Shown here one piece after another: positions 15,411-23,283 of a stretch of DNA of 64,000 nt; within the stretch, counting starts at the first letter, position 1; every line of letters starts with the position of its first letter. The stretch is taken from NCBI GenBank assembly GCA_039822785.1, contig JBCBMO010000003.1, positions 310,001-374,000 on the forward strand, given 5' to 3'. Origin of the DNA: Thermohalobaculum sp039822785 (GTDB taxonomy: Bacteria > Pseudomonadota > Alphaproteobacteria > Rhodobacterales > Rhodobacteraceae). The position numbers and the translations under genes were made by a program. The notes under the pieces were generated by a model. The model was not told the DNA's origin and did no database searches. It saw nothing but the letters and a program-made list of their open reading frames with translations.

Positions 15411-17840
15411 ATGGCAGAGATTTTTGTAAGTTACAACTCTAACAATCGAGATACTGCAATCGCGAAATCTGTTGCATGCTTCTTTAGGGAGTACGACTGT
15501 AGCGTCTACTTTGCTGGCGATAGAGACAATCCGATATCAATAAAAGAGGAGGCAATTGTTAGTAAAGCAATTAAAGCAAAGCTAAGCGCCACAGATATAT
15601 TTGTCGTAATCGGAACTTCCGAGTATTTTAATGGTTTTTGGAGTGCGCTCGAATTTAATACGGCCTTGGAGCTAAAGGCGCAAGGAGGGCAGATTTCGAT
15701 CTTGCCTCTTTGGTTTGATCCACCGCCAGCAGATCCAATGCTCGCAAGCTTAAATGTGAGCTTTTCGAACGAGAATGACGTGGCGAATATAGGTCCGAGG
15801 ATTGTATCTGAACTAAAGGCCTTCAGTTATCACCAATCGACTAGGTCAGTTCGCCACTCTCAATCTGAACCGAAATTGCAAATTCGGGAAGAACGAGACT
15901 TGTTTCATGCGTACGTGGAGCGACACGAAGAAAGACTATTCAGAAGGCAGAACAGAACCTCAGACAAACAGTTCGACCAGCTTAATCAATCAGATGGACG
16001 AACACGCGAACCAAAATTCATGCTCTATGAAATGAGCGAAAAATTGAGCTATTGCCTGATAATCTTGGATAATAAATCAGAAATAGATCTGTCACGCTTA
16101 AGCTCTCAGAGTGATAAATATAGGATGATTAGACGAAAAGCGGATTTAGACCTTGGTGAGATGGGTTTTTGCGGCAACGAAGTTCACCCCATGTTTCGCG
16201 CAGTTAGTGGCAGTGTGAAATTGATAATACTAGATGCGAATATTCTGTTTCAGGCGCTGATGTTCCCAGACAGCCCAGTTATTGTTCCAGACAAAGAGCC
16301 AAAACGTAAAGCGACCGTCTCCATGTCTTCGTTTTTTCGCGCACTTCAAGATTATTGGAGCGAGTCTGTAGAATTTGCTCACTGCTCGTCTTCCCCTTGG
16401 CGGCAGGATATCATCTGGCAGCAGATCACAAATTTACCGATGTATACTCGGTTTGCCCCGACGCCATCAAACTCTCTGCACATCGGAAATCTCAAAGCGG
16501 CCTTGATCCCATACCTATATGCACTTCGAAGAGATGGTGGGAGTTTCATGCTCCGCTTCGACGACACTGATCCTACTCGCGTGGCGGAAGAGCACTACGA
16601 AACAATCAGGTCTGACCTAGCATGGTTCGGAATAAACATTCCAGATGAGCAGGTGAGAAGGCAATCCAGTGAACAAAAAGTTTACGAATGCTTTCTATCT
16701 ATCCTCAATTCAGCTCACTTCACAGAGCAAAATGGACAGAACACGAAAATCATTGATCCACCACCCGAACACTACACTTTCTGGCTTGATCTGAAGAAGG
16801 GGCCCATAATCAGACGGGGTCATTCGCCTACACAAGAGGATGGCACTCCGTTGTCGCTCGACATCGCGAATTTGGATGGGAGTGCGCGGTACAAGCTCAC
16901 CGGCGCCGTCGATGATGTGTTGTTTACATCTCACGTGTTTCGAGGTCGCGATCAATTGATCCAAGGGCTTACCGATCGACAGGTTTACATCGGCTCAATG
17001 ATCCGACGGGCTCTCGAAACAAGCGACACAGAGAAGCGGGTAGAGCTGGAAAAGATGATAATGGATGAAAGCGCTAAGCACGTTGAGGTAAGGCGCCGAC
17101 CCCTTCCATTACACGCGCCGCTCGTGTTTACTCACTTCGGTGAAGTGCTGGATAAAGACGCACGTCCGTACTCCAAGAGATTCGGAGCGCCGACAGTTGC
17201 TGGTATGAGAGTTAAGGCAACGTATCTACCCGAAGCAATCGCTGCGATGTTTGTCTACGGTATGTTTCCGGGTTCCTCTAGTGCAAATGACACTTTTTCT
17301 ACTTCGTTCTCTATACTATGCCGGTATGGGATTGAGGCGTTTTATGCTCATGTTTCTTCAAGAATGGACCTGGATTTCTTAGACCGAGTGACTTCCAGCG
17401 AATTGATCAGTGAGAAATCAATCCACAAGTGGGAGAGAAGGATACTCATCCATGCGTCTGCGTCGGCGCTTCACTCATTTGTTTCACGAATCTCTGCTGA
17501 TAGGCTGCCGATAGAAGCAAGGCAGAGTTTTGCGCGAATGCTGAGGGCTGGCGATCGCAAAGAGCTATCGAGATGGCGTGATGTCGTTCTACTCATTCCG
17601 TTGTTTGTTGTCAGCGCTGACGTAATTGGCAGATTGCGGCAGAGTAGGAACCAAAATTGGATTAAGGACATTCTATCGAGTGAAAAGCGACGGTACATCC
17701 TCCAACTTGGAAAGCTCGACGAGAAGAACAAATCCGAACTTAGGCTGCGGCTCTTCGGTGTAAACGAAGGACCGCGTCTCTATAGTCTTCCCGGTTTTGT
17801 CGGCATGGATAACTTAAATCGTCTCGCAGAGAGGATTTGA
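15411..17840 (+). CDS. TIR - YbaK-like deacylase - GluRS-like class I aminoacyl-tRNA synthetase fusion
   Basis: An 809-residue, three-part protein. Residues 1-135 are TIR-like: IFVSYNS start, an alternating beta/alpha pattern and W77-x3-E81 (FWSALEF), the position of the NADase glutamate in SARM1-type TIRs. Residues about 155-315 resemble YbaK/ProX trans-editing deacylases: K202 aligns with the catalytic lysine, followed by SEIDLSRL and LGEMGFCGNEVHPMF. Residues 345-809 resemble a whole GluRS: TRFAPTPSNSLHIGN (HIGN 357-360), LRFDDTD (381-387), AVDDVLFTSHVFRGRDQ, YSKRFGAPT (587-595), and a GluRS-like C-terminal LRLRLFGVNEGPRL. It starts 16 nt after the tRNA, with no clear ribosome site. I infer recognition or charging of that tRNA coupled to TIR activity. 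Alternatives are a catalytically altered tRNA binder or an unrelated stress enzyme. Confidence 0.8.
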   Translation: MAEIFVSYNSNNRDTAIAKSVACFFREYDCSVYFAGDRDNPISIKEEAIVSKAIKAKLSATDIFVVIGTSEYFNGFWSALEFNTALELKAQGGQISILPLWFDPPPADPMLASLNVSFSNENDVANIGPRIVSELKAFSYHQSTRSVRHSQSEPKLQIREERDLFHAYVERHEERLFRRQNRTSDKQFDQLNQSDGRTREPKFMLYEMSEKLSYCLIILDNKSEIDLSRLSSQSDKYRMIRRKADLDLGEMGFCGNEVHPMFRAVSGSVKLIILDANILFQALMFPDSPVIVPDKEPKRKATVSMSSFFRALQDYWSESVEFAHCSSSPWRQDIIWQQITNLPMYTRFAPTPSNSLHIGNLKAALIPYLYALRRDGGSFMLRFDDTDPTRVAEEHYETIRSDLAWFGINIPDEQVRRQSSEQKVYECFLSILNSAHFTEQNGQNTKIIDPPPEHYTFWLDLKKGPIIRRGHSPTQEDGTPLSLDIANLDGSARYKLTGAVDDVLFTSHVFRGRDQLIQGLTDRQVYIGSMIRRALETSDTEKRVELEKMIMDESAKHVEVRRRPLPLHAPLVFTHFGEVLDKDARPYSKRFGAPTVAGMRVKATYLPEAIAAMFVYGMFPGSSSANDTFSTSFSILCRYGIEAFYAHVSSRMDLDFLDRVTSSELISEKSIHKWERRILIHASASALHSFVSRISADRLPIEARQSFARMLRAGDRKELSRWRDVVLLIPLFVVSADVIGRLRQSRNQNWIKDILSSEKRRYILQLGKLDEKNKSELRLRLFGVNEGPRLYSLPGFVGMDNLNRLAERI

Positions 17841-19681
17841 TGGACTCTCGGCGTTACTGTCCTATTGATGTTTTTGCCTTTGCCAGAGAGCAGCTTCAAA
17901 GATCTTTGGAGGAGGCTCTTGCTGAGCTCAATGTCCCGAGGCTCTCGCTCGCGTTCTTTGATGAGGAGGGCCAGTTCGATTACAATCGTGTCCTACATAC
18001 AGACCCAGGGCTAAAGTTTCAGAAAGCTAGCGTCCATGAAGGTTTGCTGGGCCTGACGATCAGACGAGGGGAGATCGTAATCTATCCCCACTCTGTCGAT
18101 GCCAAGCAGAGCTACTTGCCGGTTGACGATAGGACTCGGTTTGAAATCGCTGGACCTGTGCTGTTCCAAGACGCGGCTTGTGCCGCACTTTTCTCAGATC
18201 TTTTCACTGAAGACGATGATCCACCAGAAGAATTCGAAGAGCTCCGGAGTAAATTTCGCAACGTAACCCAGGCCCTGTCGGACGTGCTAGAGGCTTGTCG
18301 GAAGAGCTACATTACACAAAAGATTCGAAGGGAGCTAAACGACCTTCTGAAGAAAACTGGCGCAATACGCGGATACGTTGCTATTAAAGACTGGGACAGC
18401 TCCCTTTCTACGATCGAAGTCGGCGATAATACCGATGTGTTCATATCGTTGTCAGAAAATGATGGTGTGTGTGGGTATGTTCTTCAGACTGGCAAGGCCA
18501 TCTATATAAAGAATACAAGCGCACCGCCCCAACTCATACACAATGGCGAGCCTTCTTTTAAATATATTTCATCCGACCAAGAAATAAAATCGGAGATTGT
18601 ACTTCCATTTCAATTTAATGGCTCTGTGATAGGAGTGCTTAATCTCGAGGCCACTCGTCTAAATAACTTTCGGAAGCATCGGCGAATTGCTATTGAGCGT
18701 TGCAGGGACGAGCTCCTAAAACACGTCGCGTCGTATAGGCAGACGCTAGATGCAAATAGGCTCGGTGCGGAGTTTGTGGTGGGCCGAGCGTTGAACGAAC
18801 TCTCGGTGATTTCTGAGCGGAGTGAACCTGTCGTTAACATACTGAGCGACGTTGGTGCGCGATTGACTGACGAGCTTCGGCAGGTGCTTCCCACATCTCG
18901 AATTCTTGGATTCTTGAGTCCCTCGGTGGATCTTCGGATAGCGGGCTTTCCAAATTTATCTTGGGATGATCGGCATACTAGTGAACAATGGGAAGACCGT
19001 GGAAGCTGGTTCTATCCGTGTGAAGTACGAGTTTCAGGCGTGAGGGAGGGTCTCGTGATAGTCGAGCAGAGTTCACGGTTCGGTGTAAATGAGTTGGCGA
19101 CAGTCGACCGTCTCGGTGCATTAGCGTCTTTGAGACTCAAGAATGCTCGACTTGCGCGGTCGCGTGATGCCCGAGACAGATTGATTTCAACCATGGTACA
19201 TGATGAAATCGACATTGCTATTTCCGAACTGCCCAACTTAGCATGCCGTCTTTGGGGATGTGACAATGCAACCCTCTTCGCTGCGGTAACCACTCCAGAT
19301 CGACGCGTCCGCCTTTTCCCTATCCGTTCCACCGTTCAAGATCTCCTGTATACAACAGGCGCAAGATCTTATGCGGTTGATGTTCGCGATGGACTTACAG
19401 GTTACTCAGCAACGAGGGGCAAACCTTTTGTAGTCCCAAGATTTTCCAGGAACGAAGACCTAGAGCACTACGGAAGACATCCTCGGAATCTCGCAAAGAT
19501 TGTTGAGAAATACTCCGATGCGCCTCAATCCTTTGCAGGTATACCTCTCAGTAACGGCGGTCGCCTCGACTTTCTCCTGCGACTTAGCAAGATCTTACAC
19601 ACTCGATCAGTCGGGTTTTCCGAAGAGGACTACGAAGTTATGGAGTTACTTCAGAGTATATACGCACTAAGGCAAATGTGA
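17840..19681 (+). CDS. GAF-repeat protein, translationally coupled to the TIR-synthetase fusion
   Basis: A 613-residue soluble protein whose ATG overlaps the preceding TGA (TGATG), so both are made together. A clear GAF domain spans about 164-300, with DGVCGYVLQTGKAIYI (208-223) and KSEIVLPFQFNGSVIGVLNL (250-269). A second lies at about 455-610 (DGLTGYSATRGKPFVV), and degenerate GAF-like modules at about 10-150 and 330-440. GAF domains bind cyclic nucleotides, small molecules or haem, or dimerise. No kinase, cyclase, HTH or nuclease domain follows, so it is probably a sensor or scaffold partner. AT-rich codon use matches the upstream gene. No family name is assigned. Confidence 0.75.
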   Translation: MDSRRYCPIDVFAFAREQLQRSLEEALAELNVPRLSLAFFDEEGQFDYNRVLHTDPGLKFQKASVHEGLLGLTIRRGEIVIYPHSVDAKQSYLPVDDRTRFEIAGPVLFQDAACAALFSDLFTEDDDPPEEFEELRSKFRNVTQALSDVLEACRKSYITQKIRRELNDLLKKTGAIRGYVAIKDWDSSLSTIEVGDNTDVFISLSENDGVCGYVLQTGKAIYIKNTSAPPQLIHNGEPSFKYISSDQEIKSEIVLPFQFNGSVIGVLNLEATRLNNFRKHRRIAIERCRDELLKHVASYRQTLDANRLGAEFVVGRALNELSVISERSEPVVNILSDVGARLTDELRQVLPTSRILGFLSPSVDLRIAGFPNLSWDDRHTSEQWEDRGSWFYPCEVRVSGVREGLVIVEQSSRFGVNELATVDRLGALASLRLKNARLARSRDARDRLISTMVHDEIDIAISELPNLACRLWGCDNATLFAAVTTPDRRVRLFPIRSTVQDLLYTTGARSYAVDVRDGLTGYSATRGKPFVVPRFSRNEDLEHYGRHPRNLAKIVEKYSDAPQSFAGIPLSNGGRLDFLLRLSKILHTRSVGFSEEDYEVMELLQSIYALRQM

Positions 19682-19725
19682 AATTATAAGAATGTGATCC
19701 ATATGATCGACTTGCGCACGACCAA

Positions 19726-20904
19726 TCATAGTATAAATCTTGATGAATTTGTTGTTCTTAAGAAGCTGAGCATCTCGCGGGCCGCTGCCTCTTCAAATTG
19801 GTGCATCGACTCAAGCTTCTCGCTGAAGTCTGAAGCGGCAACAAACTTCTGATGAGCGCTTCGGATATCATCTAAATACGCTTCCAGCCTCGCGACTTCT
19901 TGCGACGGAGCGAGCCCATCCTCCAAGACCCTGATAGCTAATCCAGTCAATGCGGCAACGATTGCTAGGAAATGCACTTCTGGACCTTTTAGCCAGCTCG
20001 GTCCGCCGAACACTCCAATCAAAACTCCGACATGTAGCACTGCAATAAACACTATCATCGCTTTTCCAAAGCCAGACAGCCAACGCTCTTGGGTCTTAGA
20101 GTGCGCAGAAAGCCCGAGATCTTCAGACTTGTATTCACTATACTCGATCTGACCATTGAAGCGGATCGCTTCGTACGCACGAAAGAAGTCACCAACTGTT
20201 AGCTTATCAAGTTCATTGATATTTTTTTCACACAACGCAATATCTCTTCTACTCTGAGCACTCGGGATCAATTCACTGTGTATCCATATTTGGTCCTGTG
20301 GGTCGAGTTTATCGACAGCGAGATGTCGCGACAACTGCGCAACGCTGTTGGTGACAAACCTGTCCTTGAAGAGCGCAAAGTCGCGTTTGCGCTGTGTTCG
20401 GTATGCTGAAATTCCTTCTCCCGTACGGGCAGCTTCGACAATTTGGGTGAATTTAGCTGTGAGGTACTGACCTTGCCACTGCCGTAGGCGTTCACAGACG
20501 AGCCTGTTGCATAACCAATCGGTTTTCCGCCGTCCTGTCCCCAGCCCGAAGAAACTGATTACAAAACTGGCGACACCCATGATGGCTGCTAATCCGGCGA
20601 CTGCAAGAGCAAAGAACTTCCACACACTGTCCTGTGGACCTGAGTTTACCAACGGTAAGATCAAAATTGGCTCTGCAGCCGCTAAGACAAGGGCGATCCA
20701 CGCCATCCCAACGGCTGCTAGACCAGCAATTCGAAATGCAGTTTTCGCAGACTTCGACGATTGATCAATTTCAAAAAATAGAGGACCAGCTTCATTGTCA
20801 TGGAAAGCAAACCATACATGCGGATGATTTTTTTTTAGCTTGGTTGCATCTTCATCGGTAAAGAAAAATTCCCGATTGAAGATAAATTTATTTGAATCAC
20901 TCAT
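19726..20904 (-). CDS. Four-TM membrane protein resembling SLATT/DUF4231-type effectors
   Basis: 392 residues. A soluble N-terminal segment (1-55) is followed by a TM pair (about 57-86 and 95-120), a long charged helical middle containing RLRQWQGQY and RTQRKRDF, a second TM pair (about 281-299 and 309-325) and a helical C-terminal tail. Paired TMs followed by long cytosolic helices resemble SLATT-like proteins found with nucleotide-sensing immunity genes, which are proposed membrane disruptors. I see no diagnostic motif, so the link is tentative. It is convergent with the GAF gene, 44 nt apart. The start MSDSNKF has GAGGGAG upstream. It may be a separate system or an accessory effector. Confidence 0.55.
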   Translation of the reverse strand: MSDSNKFIFNREFFFTDEDATKLKKNHPHVWFAFHDNEAGPLFFEIDQSSKSAKTAFRIAGLAAVGMAWIALVLAAAEPILILPLVNSGPQDSVWKFFALAVAGLAAIMGVASFVISFFGLGTGRRKTDWLCNRLVCERLRQWQGQYLTAKFTQIVEAARTGEGISAYRTQRKRDFALFKDRFVTNSVAQLSRHLAVDKLDPQDQIWIHSELIPSAQSRRDIALCEKNINELDKLTVGDFFRAYEAIRFNGQIEYSEYKSEDLGLSAHSKTQERWLSGFGKAMIVFIAVLHVGVLIGVFGGPSWLKGPEVHFLAIVAALTGLAIRVLEDGLAPSQEVARLEAYLDDIRSAHQKFVAASDFSEKLESMHQFEEAAAREMLSFLRTTNSSRFIL

Positions 20905-20954
20905 GGCTCCCTCAGCAACTATGGATTGCATCACTGTCAGCTATCAAAGTTAGC

Positions 20955-21248
20955 CTACCGCGTGTAGCGATCGAAGCGAAGACATTGCCGTTGCTGACAG
21001 CACAAGGATATATCCATCGCGATCTGCTTTTGGCGCAACATCTCAAATCGCTGGGCTTCGACACCGTTACGACACGCTAATGTTGGAAAGATTCTATGGA
21101 TCAGCAAAACGAACAGTGATGCCCCAGTCAAGATGTACAAGGACAGATCCTGTAGCAGATTGCCGAATGATGCGGCTCTGCCAGTCCCAGGCATAACCCG
21201 ACTTTCGGAGTCTGCGAGACCGATTTGTAGGTTATCCGAAGTGTTCAT
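20955..21248 (-). CDS. Small hypothetical protein with one TM segment
   Basis: A 97-residue open frame starting MNTSDNLQIGLADSES with AAGGA about 6 nt upstream. It has one hydrophobic stretch (LSLYILTGASLFVLLIHRIF, residues about 33-52) and a Cys/Gln/Arg-rich tail. It lies upstream of the SLATT-like gene on the same strand, 50 nt away, so it could be an operon partner. Coding status rests on the ribosome site and the TM alone. The 21249-21485 stretch beyond it shows no gene. Confidence 0.3.
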   Translation of the reverse strand: MNTSDNLQIGLADSESRVMPGTGRAASFGNLLQDLSLYILTGASLFVLLIHRIFPTLACRNGVEAQRFEMLRQKQIAMDISLCCQQRQCLRFDRYTR

Positions 21249-21485
21249 CTTGTTCCTTTTTAGTCTTGGTTGACTGGATGCTAGGTCCTGGTGCAAGCCA
21301 AGGGCACCGCAGAAATATGCCATAGCTCACACATTCTGCCACTTGGCGCACGTGTGACAAGCATTTGTTTTTTGGGAGAACTCTGGATCAACACCCGTGA
21401 GATTGGGTGCAAAAAAAAGAAGGACCTAGTGACCCTACCCTGCCTTGCCCCGATCGCCGAACCGAGTCTGCCTACAACGCCAATT

Positions 21486-22313
21486 CCCAAGGGGATCTGC
21501 GATTGCCATGCACATGTAATCCTCCCTGAGGCTGAACATACCTTGGTACCGAACCAGTCTTACACACCGCCGCCCGCGACACTCGCGAGTTCCATGCGTG
21601 GCTCGGTATAGAGCGGGCCGTGATCGTTCAACCCTCGGTCTATGGAGCCGACAACAGTGTGACACTGGATGCGATCGCGGGTTACGGCCCAGACGCCCGG
21701 GGCATTGCCGTCGCGGAAGCGGATTGCAGCGCGGCGGAACTCCGAAGGCTCGACGAAGGCGGGATGCGCGGCGCGCGTATCAACCTGCTCTTCAGAGGCG
21801 AAATTGGTTTAGACGATCTCGATCGGTTGGCCAGTTGCATTGCCGAGGTCGGATGGCACCGCTAGCTTCTGATCGACGAACCGACACTGGCAGAGTTAGC
21901 GCCGTCGCTGCGCGCACTTCCGGTCAATGTGGTCATCGACCACAGGGCCACATCAAGACTGCTGACGGGATCGATCGACCTGGCTTCTTGGCGCTCTTGC
22001 GTCTGATCTCCGAGGGAAACAAATGGGTGAAGTTGTCCGGCAACTTTCGCATGTCGTCGCAGGCGCCCGGCTTCGAGTACGTCATCCTATTTGCGCGCGC
22101 GCTCATCTCAAAAAAAACCCCGAGCGCGCGGTCTGGGATACGGATTGGCCACATCCCGCACCTACAGGCACTATGCCGGACGACGGCGCTCTGGTTGACG
22201 CCTTTGACGCCTATTCGCGTTCGACTTTCAAGCGAGAGCAAATCCGAAGAAACTATGTGGAAGTTGAGTTCGAGCCTGACGCAGTGCATTCGAGCGCTGG
22301 ATGTCAGCTATAG
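21486..22313 (+). pseudogene. Decayed amidohydrolase (2-pyrone-4,6-dicarboxylate lactonase-like)
   Basis: Joining three frames recovers an Amidohydro_2 TIM-barrel enzyme: GICDCHAHVILPEA (metal-binding DCHAH), then FHAWLGIERAVIVQPSVYGA, the RGARINLLF strand, GNKWVKLSGNFR, and AVWDTDWPHP, the conserved DWPHP near the end. Frameshifts occur near 21590, 21950 and 22115, and a TAG stop near 21865 interrupts it, so no intact product is possible. The family hydrolyses lactones of aromatic or sugar-acid catabolism. It is probably a relic of the ancestral region or of an earlier insertion. Confidence 0.75.
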
Positions 22314-22425
22314 CGCAGTTCTGGCCATTTGATCCATGCGCTCAAATGGCCGGTTTGTCCGCATCCTGTATGCTGGTGCAGTGACACCACGCTGAGCAGG
22401 GAGAGGCGGTCTCAGAAAGCAGGAA

Positions 22426-22452
22426 GGGCGCCGCCCGCCTTGGACAGCGCCC
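22426..22452 (-). terminator. Hairpin terminator of the ABC transporter operon
   Basis: GGGCGC (22426-22431) and GCGCCC (22447-22452) form a stem 30 nt beyond the stop of the last ABC gene. Read on the minus strand, it is followed by the T-rich TTCCTGCTTT, consistent with intrinsic termination. Confidence 0.5.
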
Positions 22453-22482
22453 TGTTCCGCCGGCCGGTGGCCACGTGGCAGG

Positions 22483-23283
22483 TCAGATCGCGAGGTACTC
22501 TTGGCGGAGTTCGGCGTTGTCCAGGACCTCCTGGGCGGTGCCGTCGAAGACGACCTGGCCCATGTCGAGGATCAGGGCGCGGTCGGCGAGGTGCAGGGCC
22601 GCGATGGCGTTCTGCTCCACCAGGATCGTGGTCATGCCGAGCGATTTGATCTGTTCGAGCGTCTTCTCGATCTCCTGCACGATGACCGGGGCCAGGCCCT
22701 CGTAGGGCTCGTCCAGCAGCAGGAGCTTCACGTCGCGCGCCAGAGCCCGGGCGACCGAGAGCATCTGCTGCTCGCCGCCCGACATGGTCACCCCCTCCTG
22801 CTTGCGCCGCTCGCCGAGGCGGGGGAACAGCTCGTACAGGCGCTCGAGCGACCAGCCATGGGGCTCGACGATCTGTGCGAGCTTCAGGTTCTCCTCCACC
22901 GTCAGGCCGGGGATGATCCGCCGATCCTCCGGCACCAGGCCGATGCCGGCACGGGCCGCCTGGTGCGCCTTCATCTCGTGCAGCGGCTGGTGGTCGAGCC
23001 AGATCTCGCCATGGGTGATGGCCGGGCTGTCGAGGCGCGCGAGGGTGCGCAGGGTCGAGGTCTTGCCCGCCCCGTTTCGCCCCAGAAGCGCGACGATCTC
23101 CCCCTCGCGGATGTCGAAGCTGACACCCTGCACGATGTAGCTCTCGCCGTAGTAGGCATGCAGGTCCCAGACCGAGAAGAAGGCCCGCGCCCCGCCCTTG
23201 CCGCGCACGGCCTCGACGCCGGGCGCCTTGGCTTCGGCCCATTGGGAGGCATCCATGATCCGCTGCTGTACCTGCTCGTTCAT
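22483..23283 (-). CDS. livF: HAAT-family ABC transporter ATP-binding protein (LivF type)
   Basis: 266 residues. Walker A is LGRNGAGKTST, the signature is MSGGEQQMLSVARAL and Walker B is VKLLLLDEPYEGLAP. It energises uptake through the two permeases upstream. The N-terminal 30 residues, rich in Gln/Ala, extend beyond the usual LivF start, and an alternative start within the leader cannot be excluded. It overlaps the preceding ATPase gene by 4 nt (ATGA). It is last in a five-gene minus-strand operon (binding protein, two permeases, two ATPases). Confidence 0.9.
   Translation of the reverse strand: MNEQVQQRIMDASQWAEAKAPGVEAVRGKGGARAFFSVWDLHAYYGESYIVQGVSFDIREGEIVALLGRNGAGKTSTLRTLARLDSPAITHGEIWLDHQPLHEMKAHQAARAGIGLVPEDRRIIPGLTVEENLKLAQIVEPHGWSLERLYELFPRLGERRKQEGVTMSGGEQQMLSVARALARDVKLLLLDEPYEGLAPVIVQEIEKTLEQIKSLGMTTILVEQNAIAALHLADRALILDMGQVVFDGTAQEVLDNAELRQEYLAI

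Larger units (their letters stand above)
14760..22320. mobile_element. Accessory genomic island (AT-richer, boundaries approximate)
   Basis: From about 14760 base composition and codon use shift: AT-ending codons, many ATT/AAA/TTT codons, little of the GC3 bias seen on both sides. The island contains an odd tRNA, a TIR-synthetase fusion, a GAF-repeat protein, a SLATT-like membrane protein, a small hypothetical ORF and a decayed amidohydrolase. I see no integrase, transposase or flanking direct repeats, so mobility is inferred from composition and content only. The right part (21450-22320) is GC-richer and looks like decayed ancestral sequence. Confidence 0.6.
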
